From assembly GCF_000420665.1 (NCBI RefSeq), contig NZ_ATVJ01000003.1, forward strand, positions 1-64,000: a stretch of DNA of 64,000 nt. The letters run 5' to 3'. Positions 42,985 through 50,628 of the stretch are shown one piece after another. The translations under genes and the position numbers were made by a program. The notes beneath the pieces are model-generated. The model did no database searches. It was not told the origin of the DNA and saw only the letters and a list, made by a program, of their open reading frames with translations. The stretch comes from Ponticaulis koreensis DSM 19734. Its GTDB lineage: Bacteria; Pseudomonadota; Alphaproteobacteria; Caulobacterales; Hyphomonadaceae. Position 1 is the stretch's first letter, and the number at the start of each line of letters is the position of its first letter.

Positions 42985-45132
42985 GTGTCACTTCTCAATC
43001 TGTCCGGATTTAAAAGCATGCCGTTACTCCGACAAGCAGAAGCAGCGGAATGTGGCTTGGCGTGCGTCGGCATGATCGCGGGGTATCACGGATTTCAAGT
43101 TGATCTGCCGACACTGAGGCGTGATTTTCCAATATCACTTAAAGGAGCAACGCTTGCCGATGTGATCCAGATTGCGGCTGGAATGAATTTCGGCTCAAGG
43201 GCACTTCGGTGCGAGCTATCCGAGCTCAAAAACCTGCGAACGCCCGCGATTTTGCATTGGAAGATGAGCCATTTCGTCGTGCTTAAAAAGGCGACATCGA
43301 GAAGAGTGGAAATCTTCGATCCTGCGCTGGGACGACAGAGCTTTCAGATGGAAGACATTAGTGATCAATTTACAGGAGTCGCACTAGAGCTTACCCCTAC
43401 TTCGAATTTCGTAAAAAAAAGAGAGCGTAACCCTATTCGACTGACCAGCCTTGTCAGGCTGAGCGGAGAGAGTTGGAAGGCACTTGGCCAAGGCGTTCTG
43501 CTCTCTTTGTTTCTCCAAATATTCGTATTGCTTACCCCATATTATATGCAGCTCGTCATTGATGATGCGATTTTAAAGGGTAATCTGAATTTTCTAACAG
43601 CGATCGCCACGGGATTTGGGGTGCTCGCTCTTTTCGAAATGCTGACCGGTGTACTGCGCGGCCTGGTGTTCCAGTTTCTCTCCAATGTGGTGGCCTTCGA
43701 TATGGAAGCCAGCCTTTTGCACCACATGGTGCGCTTACCCTTATCCTATTTTCATCGCAGACACACCGGGGATATTCAACAGCGGTTTCAATCGCTTCTG
43801 CCTATCAGAGATTTCGTTGTGAACGGCGCAATAGCGGCCTTGCTGGACGGCGTGCTTGCCATCTTCATCGGCGTAATTTTGTTTATGTACGATTTCTACC
43901 TCGGGCTAACCGTGCTTGCAGTGGTGATATTATATGCGCTGGCTCGGCTAAGTTTTTTAGAGATATCGAAGAAACTCGCAGGAAACCTTCTGGTGGCTGA
44001 GGCAAAAGAGAACACCAAATTCTTGGAAACCTTGCGCGCAATGCAAACCATCAAGGTGTCAGGGGCGGAAGTGGAACGGGAAAACCTTTGGAGAAACTTA
44101 GCGGCTGAAACCCTAAACGCTCAAATTAGGGTGGGCAATGTCAATATTGGCTATCAAGCGCTGAATAAGTTTTTGATGGCGGGCTCAAATGTTCTCATAG
44201 TTTACCTTGCAGCGCAGTCCATTTTTCAAAGCGAAATGACGATCGGAATGCTCACAGCCATAATGGCATACAAAGGCCAATTCGAAGGCCGCTTAACCAC
44301 GCTTCTTGATCAATGGGTGGCCTTTAAGTTGCTTGATGTCCATTTAGAGCGCGTTTCGGACATTGGCCTTACTGAGCAAGAACAGCACTTGAAAACGCAG
44401 GGAATGAACAAACCCCTCGACGGCAAAATCGAAGTTCGTAAGCTCATGTTTCGCTACGCACCTCATGAAAAGGAAGTGCTAAGAAACATAAATTTGAAAA
44501 TTGAGCCTGGGGAATTCGTAGCAATTTGCGGCCCGTCAGGTTCAGGTAAGTCCACATTGATGCGTCTACTGGTCGGATTGTATCAACCAAGCTACGGCGA
44601 AGTACTGTTTGACGGTTATCCCGTCTCGTCCTGGGGGTTATCGAATCTTCGCAGACAAATCGGAGTAGTCATGCAAGACGATACACTGCTTGCTGGCTCT
44701 ATCGAAGAGAACATCTCTCTATTCGACGACCGGCCAGACCACGATACAATCCGTTGGGCTGCCAAATTGGCGCAGATTGATGAAGACATCCAGAATATGC
44801 CTATGGGATACAAGTCGCTCGTTGGAGATATGGGCTCGTCTTTATCGGGTGGGCAGCAGCAACGTGTGATGATCGCGAGGGCGTTGTACCGCAGGCCTAA
44901 GTTGCTTGTCATGGATGAGAGCACGAGTGCTTTGGACATAACGCGTGAACAAAATTTAAATCAGGCTCTGAAGGAGTTGACCATGACGCGGATTGTGGCG
45001 GCCCACAGGCCTGAAACTCTGAGAGCCGCTGATCGCGTAGTCGTCTTGGAAGGTGGTACCTTGAATAGCCCATTTGCTCAAAACGTAGAAAATCGCGATA
45101 ACACCAATCGTTTTTCGATTGACTTATCCTGA
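42985..45132 (+). CDS. Peptidase-containing ABC exporter (C39, NisT/CvaB type)
   Basis: 715 residues from a GTG start. The N-terminal C39 peptidase domain (about 1-135) has catalytic C23 in EAAECGLACVGMI and histidine in ILHWKMSHFVVL, followed by IFDPALG. The ABC membrane domain (about 155-440) and nucleotide-binding domain follow, with Walker A GPSGSGKST, signature LSGGQQQR and Walker B LLVMDEST. It cuts double-glycine leaders on the cytoplasmic side and exports the mature peptide. Partners: the HlyD adaptor (45210-46454) and an outer-membrane TolC encoded elsewhere. The substrates are most likely the two leader peptides in this island. Confidence 0.92.
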   Translation: MSLLNLSGFKSMPLLRQAEAAECGLACVGMIAGYHGFQVDLPTLRRDFPISLKGATLADVIQIAAGMNFGSRALRCELSELKNLRTPAILHWKMSHFVVLKKATSRRVEIFDPALGRQSFQMEDISDQFTGVALELTPTSNFVKKRERNPIRLTSLVRLSGESWKALGQGVLLSLFLQIFVLLTPYYMQLVIDDAILKGNLNFLTAIATGFGVLALFEMLTGVLRGLVFQFLSNVVAFDMEASLLHHMVRLPLSYFHRRHTGDIQQRFQSLLPIRDFVVNGAIAALLDGVLAIFIGVILFMYDFYLGLTVLAVVILYALARLSFLEISKKLAGNLLVAEAKENTKFLETLRAMQTIKVSGAEVERENLWRNLAAETLNAQIRVGNVNIGYQALNKFLMAGSNVLIVYLAAQSIFQSEMTIGMLTAIMAYKGQFEGRLTTLLDQWVAFKLLDVHLERVSDIGLTEQEQHLKTQGMNKPLDGKIEVRKLMFRYAPHEKEVLRNINLKIEPGEFVAICGPSGSGKSTLMRLLVGLYQPSYGEVLFDGYPVSSWGLSNLRRQIGVVMQDDTLLAGSIEENISLFDDRPDHDTIRWAAKLAQIDEDIQNMPMGYKSLVGDMGSSLSGGQQQRVMIARALYRRPKLLVMDESTSALDITREQNLNQALKELTMTRIVAAHRPETLRAADRVVVLEGGTLNSPFAQNVENRDNTNRFSIDLS

Positions 45133-45209
45133 TCATTGCAAAATGTCTGAGTTTTCCGCCGCCTGTTGGAGCAGCAAAATTTTTTCGTTTCCATAGGCGT
45201 AAAAGGCGC

Positions 45210-46454
45210 TCAGCGTGTGCTTAAAAGTGGCTCTAGCAACCATTCGATCAGTCGGCGATCTTCCAATACGATTTCGGCGGTCAGCTCCATTCCCGATTGC
45301 AGCGGGATATTGCTTGAGAAAGCCTCGATGGACGTGTCCTCTAACTGGACCGAGACGCGGTAGAGAGGCTCTGGATTTTGAGATGTAATGCCGAGTTCTT
45401 GCGGCATGAGAGTCGCAGACGAGATATCTGAAACAATGCCTCTTCCAAAGCCGAATTTTTGATAGGGAAGCGCGTCATACTGCAAGTTAACTTGCTGGCC
45501 GGTCTCCACAAATGCGATTGCACGGGACGGAAGAAACAACTCTGCAACCAGAACGCTGTTTTCGGGTGAAATTGTGAGCAGCGGCACATTTGGATTTGAA
45601 ACTTCACCTGCGCGTGCCTGAAGTGCAGTGACGTAGCCGTTGGTTGTCGCCACCAGAACGTAAGATGCATCGGCCTCAATTTGCTGTATTTGTGCTTCGA
45701 GTTGTATCAAACGCTGATCCAATTCCGACAATTCTCGTCTCTCCGACGCCGAAATTTGGTCGATCTGAATTTCAATTCTGTCTTGTTCGGACCTCGTCTC
45801 GGCGACCTCTGAAGTCAGGCGCAAAAGCGCAGCCTGAGCCTGGACGTAAGCGTCGCTGCGAGCAAATCGGTCTGGCTCGCCAATGAGGCCCTCATCAAAA
45901 AAAAACTCTCCGTCAGCGGCTCGTCTTCTCGCGAGTTCAACTCTTTGTTCCTGAATTTCCACCTGCTGCTCTAGCTCGGATTGTCTGCGTCTGGCGTTTG
46001 TCAGATTTTGCCTGGCTTCAGCTTCTGATAAGCGCGCGCTTTCGATGATTACACCGCGATAATCGAGCAAGGCCTCGCGTTCCCGGTGCAGGCTCTGAAT
46101 AGTTTCTTCGCTAAGCGCTGTCCCATCTGTGAGCACCCGGTCGCTCGAAACCTCGACCAGCGGAGCATCGACCTCTACGAACTGACCGTCCTCCACAAAC
46201 ACATTTCGAATTGTTCCATTGTCCAGAGTGTACACCCGCGCTTCTGCGGCGGTTGGTCGTAACCGTCCACGCACGCTCTCAGTGCGTGCGAAATCGACTG
46301 AGAAAACAAAAACTCCAGCCGCTAGGACGAAGAAAGTGATTAGCCCCGTGATCCACCCCCAGGCTATCGGCAGTACAGCGGTTGGTTCACCGAGCTGGCT
46401 TGCTGCATTCGACTGCGCTAGAAGAGCTTCTTTCCTGAATAAATCGTGGCTCAT
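45210..46454 (-). CDS. HlyD/CvaA-type membrane fusion protein
   Basis: 414 residues. One N-terminal membrane helix (WGWITGLITFFVLAAGVFVF) is followed by a lipoyl half-motif, a long alpha-helical hairpin (about 110-250, rich in E, Q, R), the second half (TNGYVTALQARAGEVS) and a beta-barrel. It would bridge the exporter and an outer-membrane TolC-type channel. It is the last gene of a five-gene leftward operon that begins with precursor 2, and it is convergent with the exporter gene. Confidence 0.88.
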   Translation of the reverse strand: MSHDLFRKEALLAQSNAASQLGEPTAVLPIAWGWITGLITFFVLAAGVFVFSVDFARTESVRGRLRPTAAEARVYTLDNGTIRNVFVEDGQFVEVDAPLVEVSSDRVLTDGTALSEETIQSLHREREALLDYRGVIIESARLSEAEARQNLTNARRRQSELEQQVEIQEQRVELARRRAADGEFFFDEGLIGEPDRFARSDAYVQAQAALLRLTSEVAETRSEQDRIEIQIDQISASERRELSELDQRLIQLEAQIQQIEADASYVLVATTNGYVTALQARAGEVSNPNVPLLTISPENSVLVAELFLPSRAIAFVETGQQVNLQYDALPYQKFGFGRGIVSDISSATLMPQELGITSQNPEPLYRVSVQLEDTSIEAFSSNIPLQSGMELTAEIVLEDRRLIEWLLEPLLSTR

Positions 46455-46517
46455 GAGAAGTTGTATACTTTAATACGGCACTAGTTTGGTTTGTGTTTCA
46501 TCAGAATATGATGACAA

Positions 46518-46742
46518 TTAAAGCGAATAAGTGTTTGGCCTTCCCGGGACTTCCAGCACGCTCCGCATCACAATATTTTGCGATTTATCACAACTAAAAT
46601 CGATAGAAGAGCCGACATACATGTTAGCAGATGGGTGAGCCATTGCTAATTTTCTGACTTCAGCAACACAACGCTCAAGAGTGGTGAGGTCCACGAAGAG
46701 GTCGTGTTTCGGTTCGAAATTTGCGAGAATGTGACCAGTCAA
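46518..46742 (-). CDS. Hypothetical protein, 74 aa
   Basis: Starts at a TTG with GGAGA 6 bases upstream. Small soluble protein (LVDLTTLERCVAEVRKL-like helix after MTGHILANFEPKHDLF). It lies in the leftward operon between the 118-residue exported protein and HlyD. Function unknown; immunity or regulatory roles are possible. Confidence 0.5.
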   Translation of the reverse strand: MTGHILANFEPKHDLFVDLTTLERCVAEVRKLAMAHPSANMYVGSSIDFSCDKSQNIVMRSVLEVPGRPNTYSL

Positions 46743-46796
46743 AATTTCTCCGGAATACCGGTCATAAAAATTTTTCTCAGACCTTCAGCGATTCAC

Positions 46797-47153
46797 TCAA
46801 CATCCATTCTCTTCAGTGCCCGATATGAATCCAACACGCTCTCCTGCGGCATAACGCAATGTCACCTGCTTATCTGAGATTTCATACGAAAAGCAACTGA
46901 TGCCATTCTCCATGAAAAGGCAGACGGAATTTTGAGCGACTTCCAACCACGTGCCTCTTCTATGTACGCCTTCGATTGACCAAGTTACGTTTTGATCCGC
47001 TCCGAGGCAGAGAGCCCATGGTGTATCCAATTCCGGGCGTTCGCCAGAGATGGTTCCGGTTACTGTCGTTCCAATTATAGATTCAGCATTACCCGCAGCA
47101 CAAAATGCCCAGCCAATCGCTGTGAGTACAAAAGTCTTTTGAGTGGTTTTCAT
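46797..47153 (-). CDS. Exported hypothetical protein, 118 aa
   Basis: The signal peptide MKTTQKTFVLTAIGWAFCAAG points to the periplasm. The mature part is beta-rich with five cysteines, including the pair near CLFMENGISC and the C-terminal Cys, probably disulphide-bonded. It begins 13 bases after the 54-residue membrane protein gene in the same operon. A role in self-protection is conceivable but unproven. Confidence 0.6.
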   Translation of the reverse strand: MKTTQKTFVLTAIGWAFCAAGNAESIIGTTVTGTISGERPELDTPWALCLGADQNVTWSIEGVHRRGTWLEVAQNSVCLFMENGISCFSYEISDKQVTLRYAAGERVGFISGTEENGC

Positions 47154-47166
47154 TTTACAGTGTCTG

Positions 47167-47331
47167 CTAGTCTTTCTCTTTGTTCCTACGGATCACCAAA
47201 TTGATGTAGTAGGCGGCAAGAAAAAGCAGCATCAAATAATATAATTGAACGTCGCGCTCGGTGAAAAACTTCACCCAAGTCATCAGCATTAAAGGAACCA
47301 ATGGCCAAGCGATTAAGAAAATTTTTTTCAT
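47167..47331 (-). CDS. Small two-helix membrane protein, candidate immunity protein
   Basis: 54 residues, ATG at 47331 preceded by GGAGAGAGT, a strong ribosome binding site. Two hydrophobic helices (IFLIAWPLVPLMLMTWV and LYYLMLLFLAAYYINLVI) are separated by a short polar loop FFTERDVQ, and the protein ends in a basic RRNKEKD tail. It lies immediately downstream of precursor 2, the usual place and size of immunity proteins for exported bacteriocins and microcins. The role is inferred from position only. Confidence 0.65.
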   Translation of the reverse strand: MKKIFLIAWPLVPLMLMTWVKFFTERDVQLYYLMLLFLAAYYINLVIRRNKEKD

Positions 47332-47347
47332 ACTCTCTCCAGAATTT

Positions 47348-47376
47348 GCCGCAGCATAACTGGCTTATGCTGCGGC
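47348..47376. promoter_or_regulatory. 12-bp perfect hairpin between precursor 2 and membrane protein
   Basis: GCCGCAGCATAA and TTATGCTGCGGC pair perfectly around a 5-base loop (CTGGC). No T run follows on the minus strand, so it is more likely an mRNA-stability or attenuation structure that lets the precursor be made in excess over the downstream genes than a full terminator. Confidence 0.65.
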
Positions 47377-47387
47377 GGAGAATGCCA

Positions 47388-47858
47388 CTAATGCTCGTCG
47401 TCCATATTTCGTAGCTCTTCAATTGTCGCGGCGCCTGATCCTATCGGTATGATGATTGCTGCGCCAATACTAGCTGCGCCCATCCCGCCAGCAGCGCTCG
47501 TGCTGATAGTTGTTAAATCGGTTCCAACCCCGAGCCAATCTATATCTTCGCCAGGTAGGTTACCAGTCGTTTCTGCATGTACCACACCATCAATTACGTA
47601 GTTTCCACTAGGCAGCTGGCATGGACCAAAATCGCTAGGCCCGCAAGGTGGAACGCTGCCAAAGCTGCCTTCCAGATACTCACCAAACGAAGAGTATCCG
47701 GCAGCCAACAACTGCTCGCGGGTTATACTTGTTGCGAACGGATCGCTGGTAGTTTCAGAACCGATAACCCGGGTACCCAGTCGTCCGTCTTCCGTCACAA
47801 AGGGTTCAGTCTGCCCTCCGCTAACACTACCAATTTCAGCCAATTCTAGTTCACGCAT
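47388..47858 (-). CDS. Double-glycine leader precursor peptide 2
   Basis: 156 residues from the ATG at 47858 (GGGAG 9 bases upstream); an in-frame extension to 47891 lacks support. The leader MRELELAEIGSVSGG matches precursor 1 and the exporter's substrate form. The mature part is acidic and contains two Cys (PPCGPSDFGPC). Near its end it has a Gly/Ala-rich hydrophobic segment (AAGGMGAASIGAAIIIPIGS) like the glycine-zipper region of pore-forming class II microcins. The first gene of a five-gene leftward operon ending in HlyD. An antibacterial peptide is the favoured reading. Confidence 0.75.
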   Translation of the reverse strand: MRELELAEIGSVSGGQTEPFVTEDGRLGTRVIGSETTSDPFATSITREQLLAAGYSSFGEYLEGSFGSVPPCGPSDFGPCQLPSGNYVIDGVVHAETTGNLPGEDIDWLGVGTDLTTISTSAAGGMGAASIGAAIIIPIGSGAATIEELRNMDDEH

Positions 47859-47995
47859 TTTCGTGTTCTCCCATTCAGTCTGAATGACCAAGTCATTCTA
47901 TACTACCTAATCAATATATTTTTCAAATAGCAACTGCAGGTAACCGCTTTGTGAGCGTCGGTATTGATAGATTGTTTGGGGTGAGCTACCTCGCA

Positions 47996-48562
47996 TCAGC
48001 TCGCCAATAATTCAGCTTCGCGGGCATATCTGAACATGGTTGATCTGCTGATGTCGAGTTTCTTGGCGATCTCACATCCTGAACACCCTTCCGTCAGGAG
48101 CTTGGATGCGCGTCTTTGTTTAGCAGGTGTCATCACGGATTTGCGCCCAAACTTCACGCCGCGCTCTTTGGCAGCTTGCATGGCGAGTTTGGTGCGGCGG
48201 CTAATGACGGCTTTTTCGTATTCAGCGTCAGCTACGGCGTAGGTGAACCATTTGCGCCCTTCCGGCGTGGTGGTGTCGATATTCTGCCAGATACTATGAA
48301 AGGTGATGCCTTGCTTATGCAGCTCATCCAAAACGGTTAAACCTTCAATCGTTGATCTGAATGCGCGGTCGATTGAGAGCACCACAAAAGTATCGCCGGA
48401 TTTAAGAGCCCCTCTGGCTTCGATGAGCCCAGGGCGCTTCTTGGCGGTAGCAGAAACAGCGAAATCAGAGAAGATCTGATCGCAGCCAGCTTGGCGCAGC
48501 GCTTCTTCGCTCTGGAATAGCGTCTGTTTATCCGTCGAAACTCTCGTATAGCCAATACGCAT
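47996..48562 (-). CDS. Resolvase/invertase-family serine recombinase
   Basis: 188 residues from the ATG at 48562 (MRIGYTRVSTDKQ); a TTG at 48619 could extend it by 19 residues and lies on a palindrome. The catalytic domain has the nucleophile serine in YTRVST and the motif FVVLSIDRAFRST. The C-terminal helix-turn-helix is EGCSGCEIAKKLDISRSTMFRYA. Tn3-type resolvases of this size resolve multimers or invert segments. No transposase is adjacent, so it more likely serves stability of the mobile element. Confidence 0.88.
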   Translation of the reverse strand: MRIGYTRVSTDKQTLFQSEEALRQAGCDQIFSDFAVSATAKKRPGLIEARGALKSGDTFVVLSIDRAFRSTIEGLTVLDELHKQGITFHSIWQNIDTTTPEGRKWFTYAVADAEYEKAVISRRTKLAMQAAKERGVKFGRKSVMTPAKQRRASKLLTEGCSGCEIAKKLDISRSTMFRYAREAELLAS

Positions 48563-48616
48563 AACCGGGCCATTTCTGCCGCTTTGCGGCGTGTTTGTTA
48601 CTGTTATTTGCTGTGT

Positions 48617-48634
48617 CAAAAGGGTTCCCTTTTG
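48617..48634. promoter_or_regulatory. Palindrome at the resolvase 5' end
   Basis: CAAAAGGG-TT-CCCTTTTG, 8-bp arms (9 with the flanking T/A). It overlaps the alternative TTG start of the resolvase. Its core AAGGGTTCCCTT resembles the core AAAGGAACCTTT of the palindrome at 48721-48746, 104 bases away. Together they may be operators or recombination subsites for the resolvase. Confidence 0.55.
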
Positions 48635-48720
48635 AACAAGCCCGGAGCCGACTGGTTTTAGTTAGTTACGGCTGCGTATTTCCGGGCTTTCGCACGTTTC
48701 CTGCAACAATACCGGAGGCT

Positions 48721-48746
48721 GTTTCATAAAGGAACCTTTATGAAAC
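48721..48746. promoter_or_regulatory. 26-bp perfect palindrome over a start codon
   Basis: GTTTCATAAAGG and CCTTTATGAAAC are exact inverse copies around AA. The ATG of the next gene (48740) is inside the right arm and the AGGAA ribosome site is at the centre, so a hairpin in mRNA or a bound dimer would block translation or transcription initiation. Confidence 0.7.
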
Positions 48747-49102
48747 AGAGACATACGCTCGTATGCGCGCTTTTCGTGCTGGCACTGATCGGCCGCGCGG
48801 AAGCCGATGATAACGCCTCATTGGTTCATTCTGGGATTGGCACAATCCCGCCAAGAGAGCTGCTGTCATCACACATTCTGGAATTACCAGCCGGAGAACA
48901 AAGCGCATGGATACACGGGGCTGTGAGTGCCACAGCTCAGACGATTGCAGCTCAGGATGTTGGTAGGGCGCAATGTATCGTGGATTGGTATTTTTCCATG
49001 AATGGAGCGGTTCTTATCGATGAAGCTCTTCGAACGCATCCTGATGCTAGGGCGAGCGCTGTGATCTATGCGGCTTCATTCAGTGTGTGCGAAGAAACTT
49101 AG
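48740..49102 (+). CDS. Exported hypothetical protein, 120 aa
   Basis: The signal peptide MKQRHTLVCALFVLALIGRAEA is followed by a small helical mature protein with Cys pairs (AQCIVDW and FSVCEET). The shape resembles small periplasmic Rap1a/Tai-like proteins, but this is a weak resemblance. Its start lies in a 26-bp palindrome. Its stop overlaps the convergent gene by 4 bases. Confidence 0.6.
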   Translation: MKQRHTLVCALFVLALIGRAEADDNASLVHSGIGTIPPRELLSSHILELPAGEQSAWIHGAVSATAQTIAAQDVGRAQCIVDWYFSMNGAVLIDEALRTHPDARASAVIYAASFSVCEET

Positions 49103-49791
49103 AAATTTGGAGCTATATTGACATGAAGGTTGGACGCAGCTTGCTGCAGCGGCTGTGAACCCGCGCCATCTGGGTTTCTTTCATCTATAGCGTGGGAAGC
49201 TGAGGCCAACAGTTCATCAAAACTTTCCAAGTCTTCCATACTTGGCGGTGCGTTCTGATCATTCATTTGGGAATGCATCGGGTCTAGAATATCTGACTGG
49301 ATATTCGAAAGCTCTGCGGCTCTGTTGCGCGCGCTTTGGTATTCCTCCCAGCTGGAGATGCTCGCCATCTCACGCTGTTGGATATTGATCTCGGATGCGT
49401 CCGCTTCGCTCCCGTCAGCATAAACCAGATCGCCGGTGCCGGTTTGGAAGACGAGGTCGCCGCTGGCTGATCTTGCCGCGCTCTCTCGCAAACGCTCTAA
49501 GGTGTCAGCGTTTGCGGTGAGGGCGTCATCCAAGTCTTCTTGGATAGTGTTCAAGCGCTCTGCGGTGGCTTCGTAGCGCTCGCGATATTGCGTGTTCAGC
49601 ATCAGTATTTGCAGCGCTGTCATATTCTCACGCTGGCGCTGCTCTGAGATGCGTGCACGTTCGGATTTAGAGCGGGAGGCAAACTGAGCGTCAGCGCCCA
49701 TAGCGGCTCCGCCTGCTTCTTCGATTGATTTTCTGGCAAGTTCCGTGCGGCTTATGTCTGCGCCGTTGTTATCATCGGTGAAGACATTCAT
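49099..49791 (-). CDS. Hypothetical coiled-coil protein, 230 aa
   Basis: Highly charged, Ala- and Glu-rich, with a long coiled coil at about 40-110 (RYEATAERLNTIQEDLDDAL, LERLRESAARSA) and a disordered acidic end. No signal peptide. It resembles conjugation-region accessory proteins in composition only. It lies before the transfer-related genes to its right but on the opposite strand. Function unknown. Confidence 0.55.
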   Translation of the reverse strand: MNVFTDDNNGADISRTELARKSIEEAGGAAMGADAQFASRSKSERARISEQRQRENMTALQILMLNTQYRERYEATAERLNTIQEDLDDALTANADTLERLRESAARSASGDLVFQTGTGDLVYADGSEADASEINIQQREMASISSWEEYQSARNRAAELSNIQSDILDPMHSQMNDQNAPPSMEDLESFDELLASASHAIDERNPDGAGSQPLQQAASNLHVNIAPNF

Positions 49792-50089
49792 GCGCGTCTC
49801 CGCCGAATTTTGCGCGGGGCTACACCCCCGCTGTCAATTATACCGTGGGCACAATTGACGAAGCCGCGCCCCTTAGTCCCGCCATCCCTGAAACTTTTCT
49901 CGAAAAAATATATCCCGCTAAAATTCATATAAACCAGTATAAATACAATGTATTAACTTTTCATTAACCATGATAAACGGAGCGGCTCTTACTCAGAAAT
50001 GTTCCTATTTCCCCCGAAAGGTAGTTCCGCGGCTCGTATCTTGAAGGCTCGAAATCACGGAAATTGTTTCGTGATGCGAGGGAAAGGAC
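49792..50089. other. AT-rich intergenic region before transfer genes
   Basis: 298 bases without a gene. The section 49915-49980 is notably AT-rich (ATAAATACAATGTATTAAC) compared with its surroundings and probably holds promoters for both flanking genes. No further structure is certain. Confidence 0.4.
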
Positions 50090-50095
50090 ATGCAA

Positions 50096-50401
50096 ATGTT
50101 CAGTAGTTCAAATCGCACAAGTAAAACGGAAAAGCGGGTCCTGGATATCGGCACGATTACCGCCGGTACCCTGGGGATTGTGATCGCGTTTTTGCTCACG
50201 CCGCAGCTCTATGGAGGCACGGTCGGTTGGATGGCTGGCTATGCGGATGAAGCGTATGTCGAAGGGCTCGGCGGCATGATCCGCGTCATCTGGGCCCCGA
50301 TTGTTGCCCTGTTTTGTTTCACCTTCTGCACACTCTCAATCACTACCGGAACGCGCGCTGCGATCTTGTGGGTGTTTGGTGCAGTTAACTCACGTCGTTA
50401 G
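50096..50401 (+). CDS. Small membrane protein of transfer region, ~101 aa
   Basis: ATG 50096 is favoured (GGA 8 bases upstream); 50090 is too close to the site. Two hydrophobic helices (ITAGTLGIVIAFLLTP and IVALFCFTFCTLSITTG) separated by a polar loop. It lies upstream of a 43-residue membrane protein and the coupling protein, and may assist the coupling protein at the inner membrane. No family recognised. Confidence 0.6.
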   Translation: MFSSSNRTSKTEKRVLDIGTITAGTLGIVIAFLLTPQLYGGTVGWMAGYADEAYVEGLGGMIRVIWAPIVALFCFTFCTLSITTGTRAAILWVFGAVNSRR

Positions 50402-50419
50402 AGGAAAAGGAAAAAGCGA

Positions 50420-50551
50420 ATGGCTAGATATAAGCGCAAAGGCGTCCTGATCACACCGCTCTGGGAACGCGAGGAAGACCCTAATCCTTGGCCGGGCATC
50501 ATCATTGTGCTCGTCGTAGTAGCGATCATCGCTTCCGCATGCGGCGGGTAA
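50420..50551 (+). CDS. 43-aa single-helix membrane protein
   Basis: ATG at 50420 after GAGGAAAAGGAAAAAGCG. Basic and acidic N-terminus (MARYKRKGVLITPLWEREED), then one membrane helix (WPGIIIVLVVVAIIASACGG). It sits 18 bases after the previous gene and before a terminator. Small anchored proteins of this type are common near transfer genes; the function is unknown. Confidence 0.6.
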   Translation: MARYKRKGVLITPLWEREEDPNPWPGIIIVLVVVAIIASACGG

Positions 50552-50573
50552 TCTCAAACTCTGACCTTCAAGG

Positions 50574-50606
50574 GGAGTGGTCCGGTCTCCGGCCACTCCT
50601 TTTTTG
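50574..50606 (+). terminator. Terminator upstream of coupling-protein gene
   Basis: GGAGTGG (50574-50580) pairs with CCACTCC (50593-50599) and is followed by six T. It closes the unit of the two small membrane proteins; the coupling-protein ATG follows 23 bases later, so that gene is under separate or attenuated control. Confidence 0.75.
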
Positions 50607-50628
50607 TGCCTGCTGTTGTGGAGTGACT

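Noticed and set aside
47996-48619. Complete Tn3-type transposon
   Set aside because: Only a resolvase-like gene is present; no transposase and no terminal inverted repeats were found around it.
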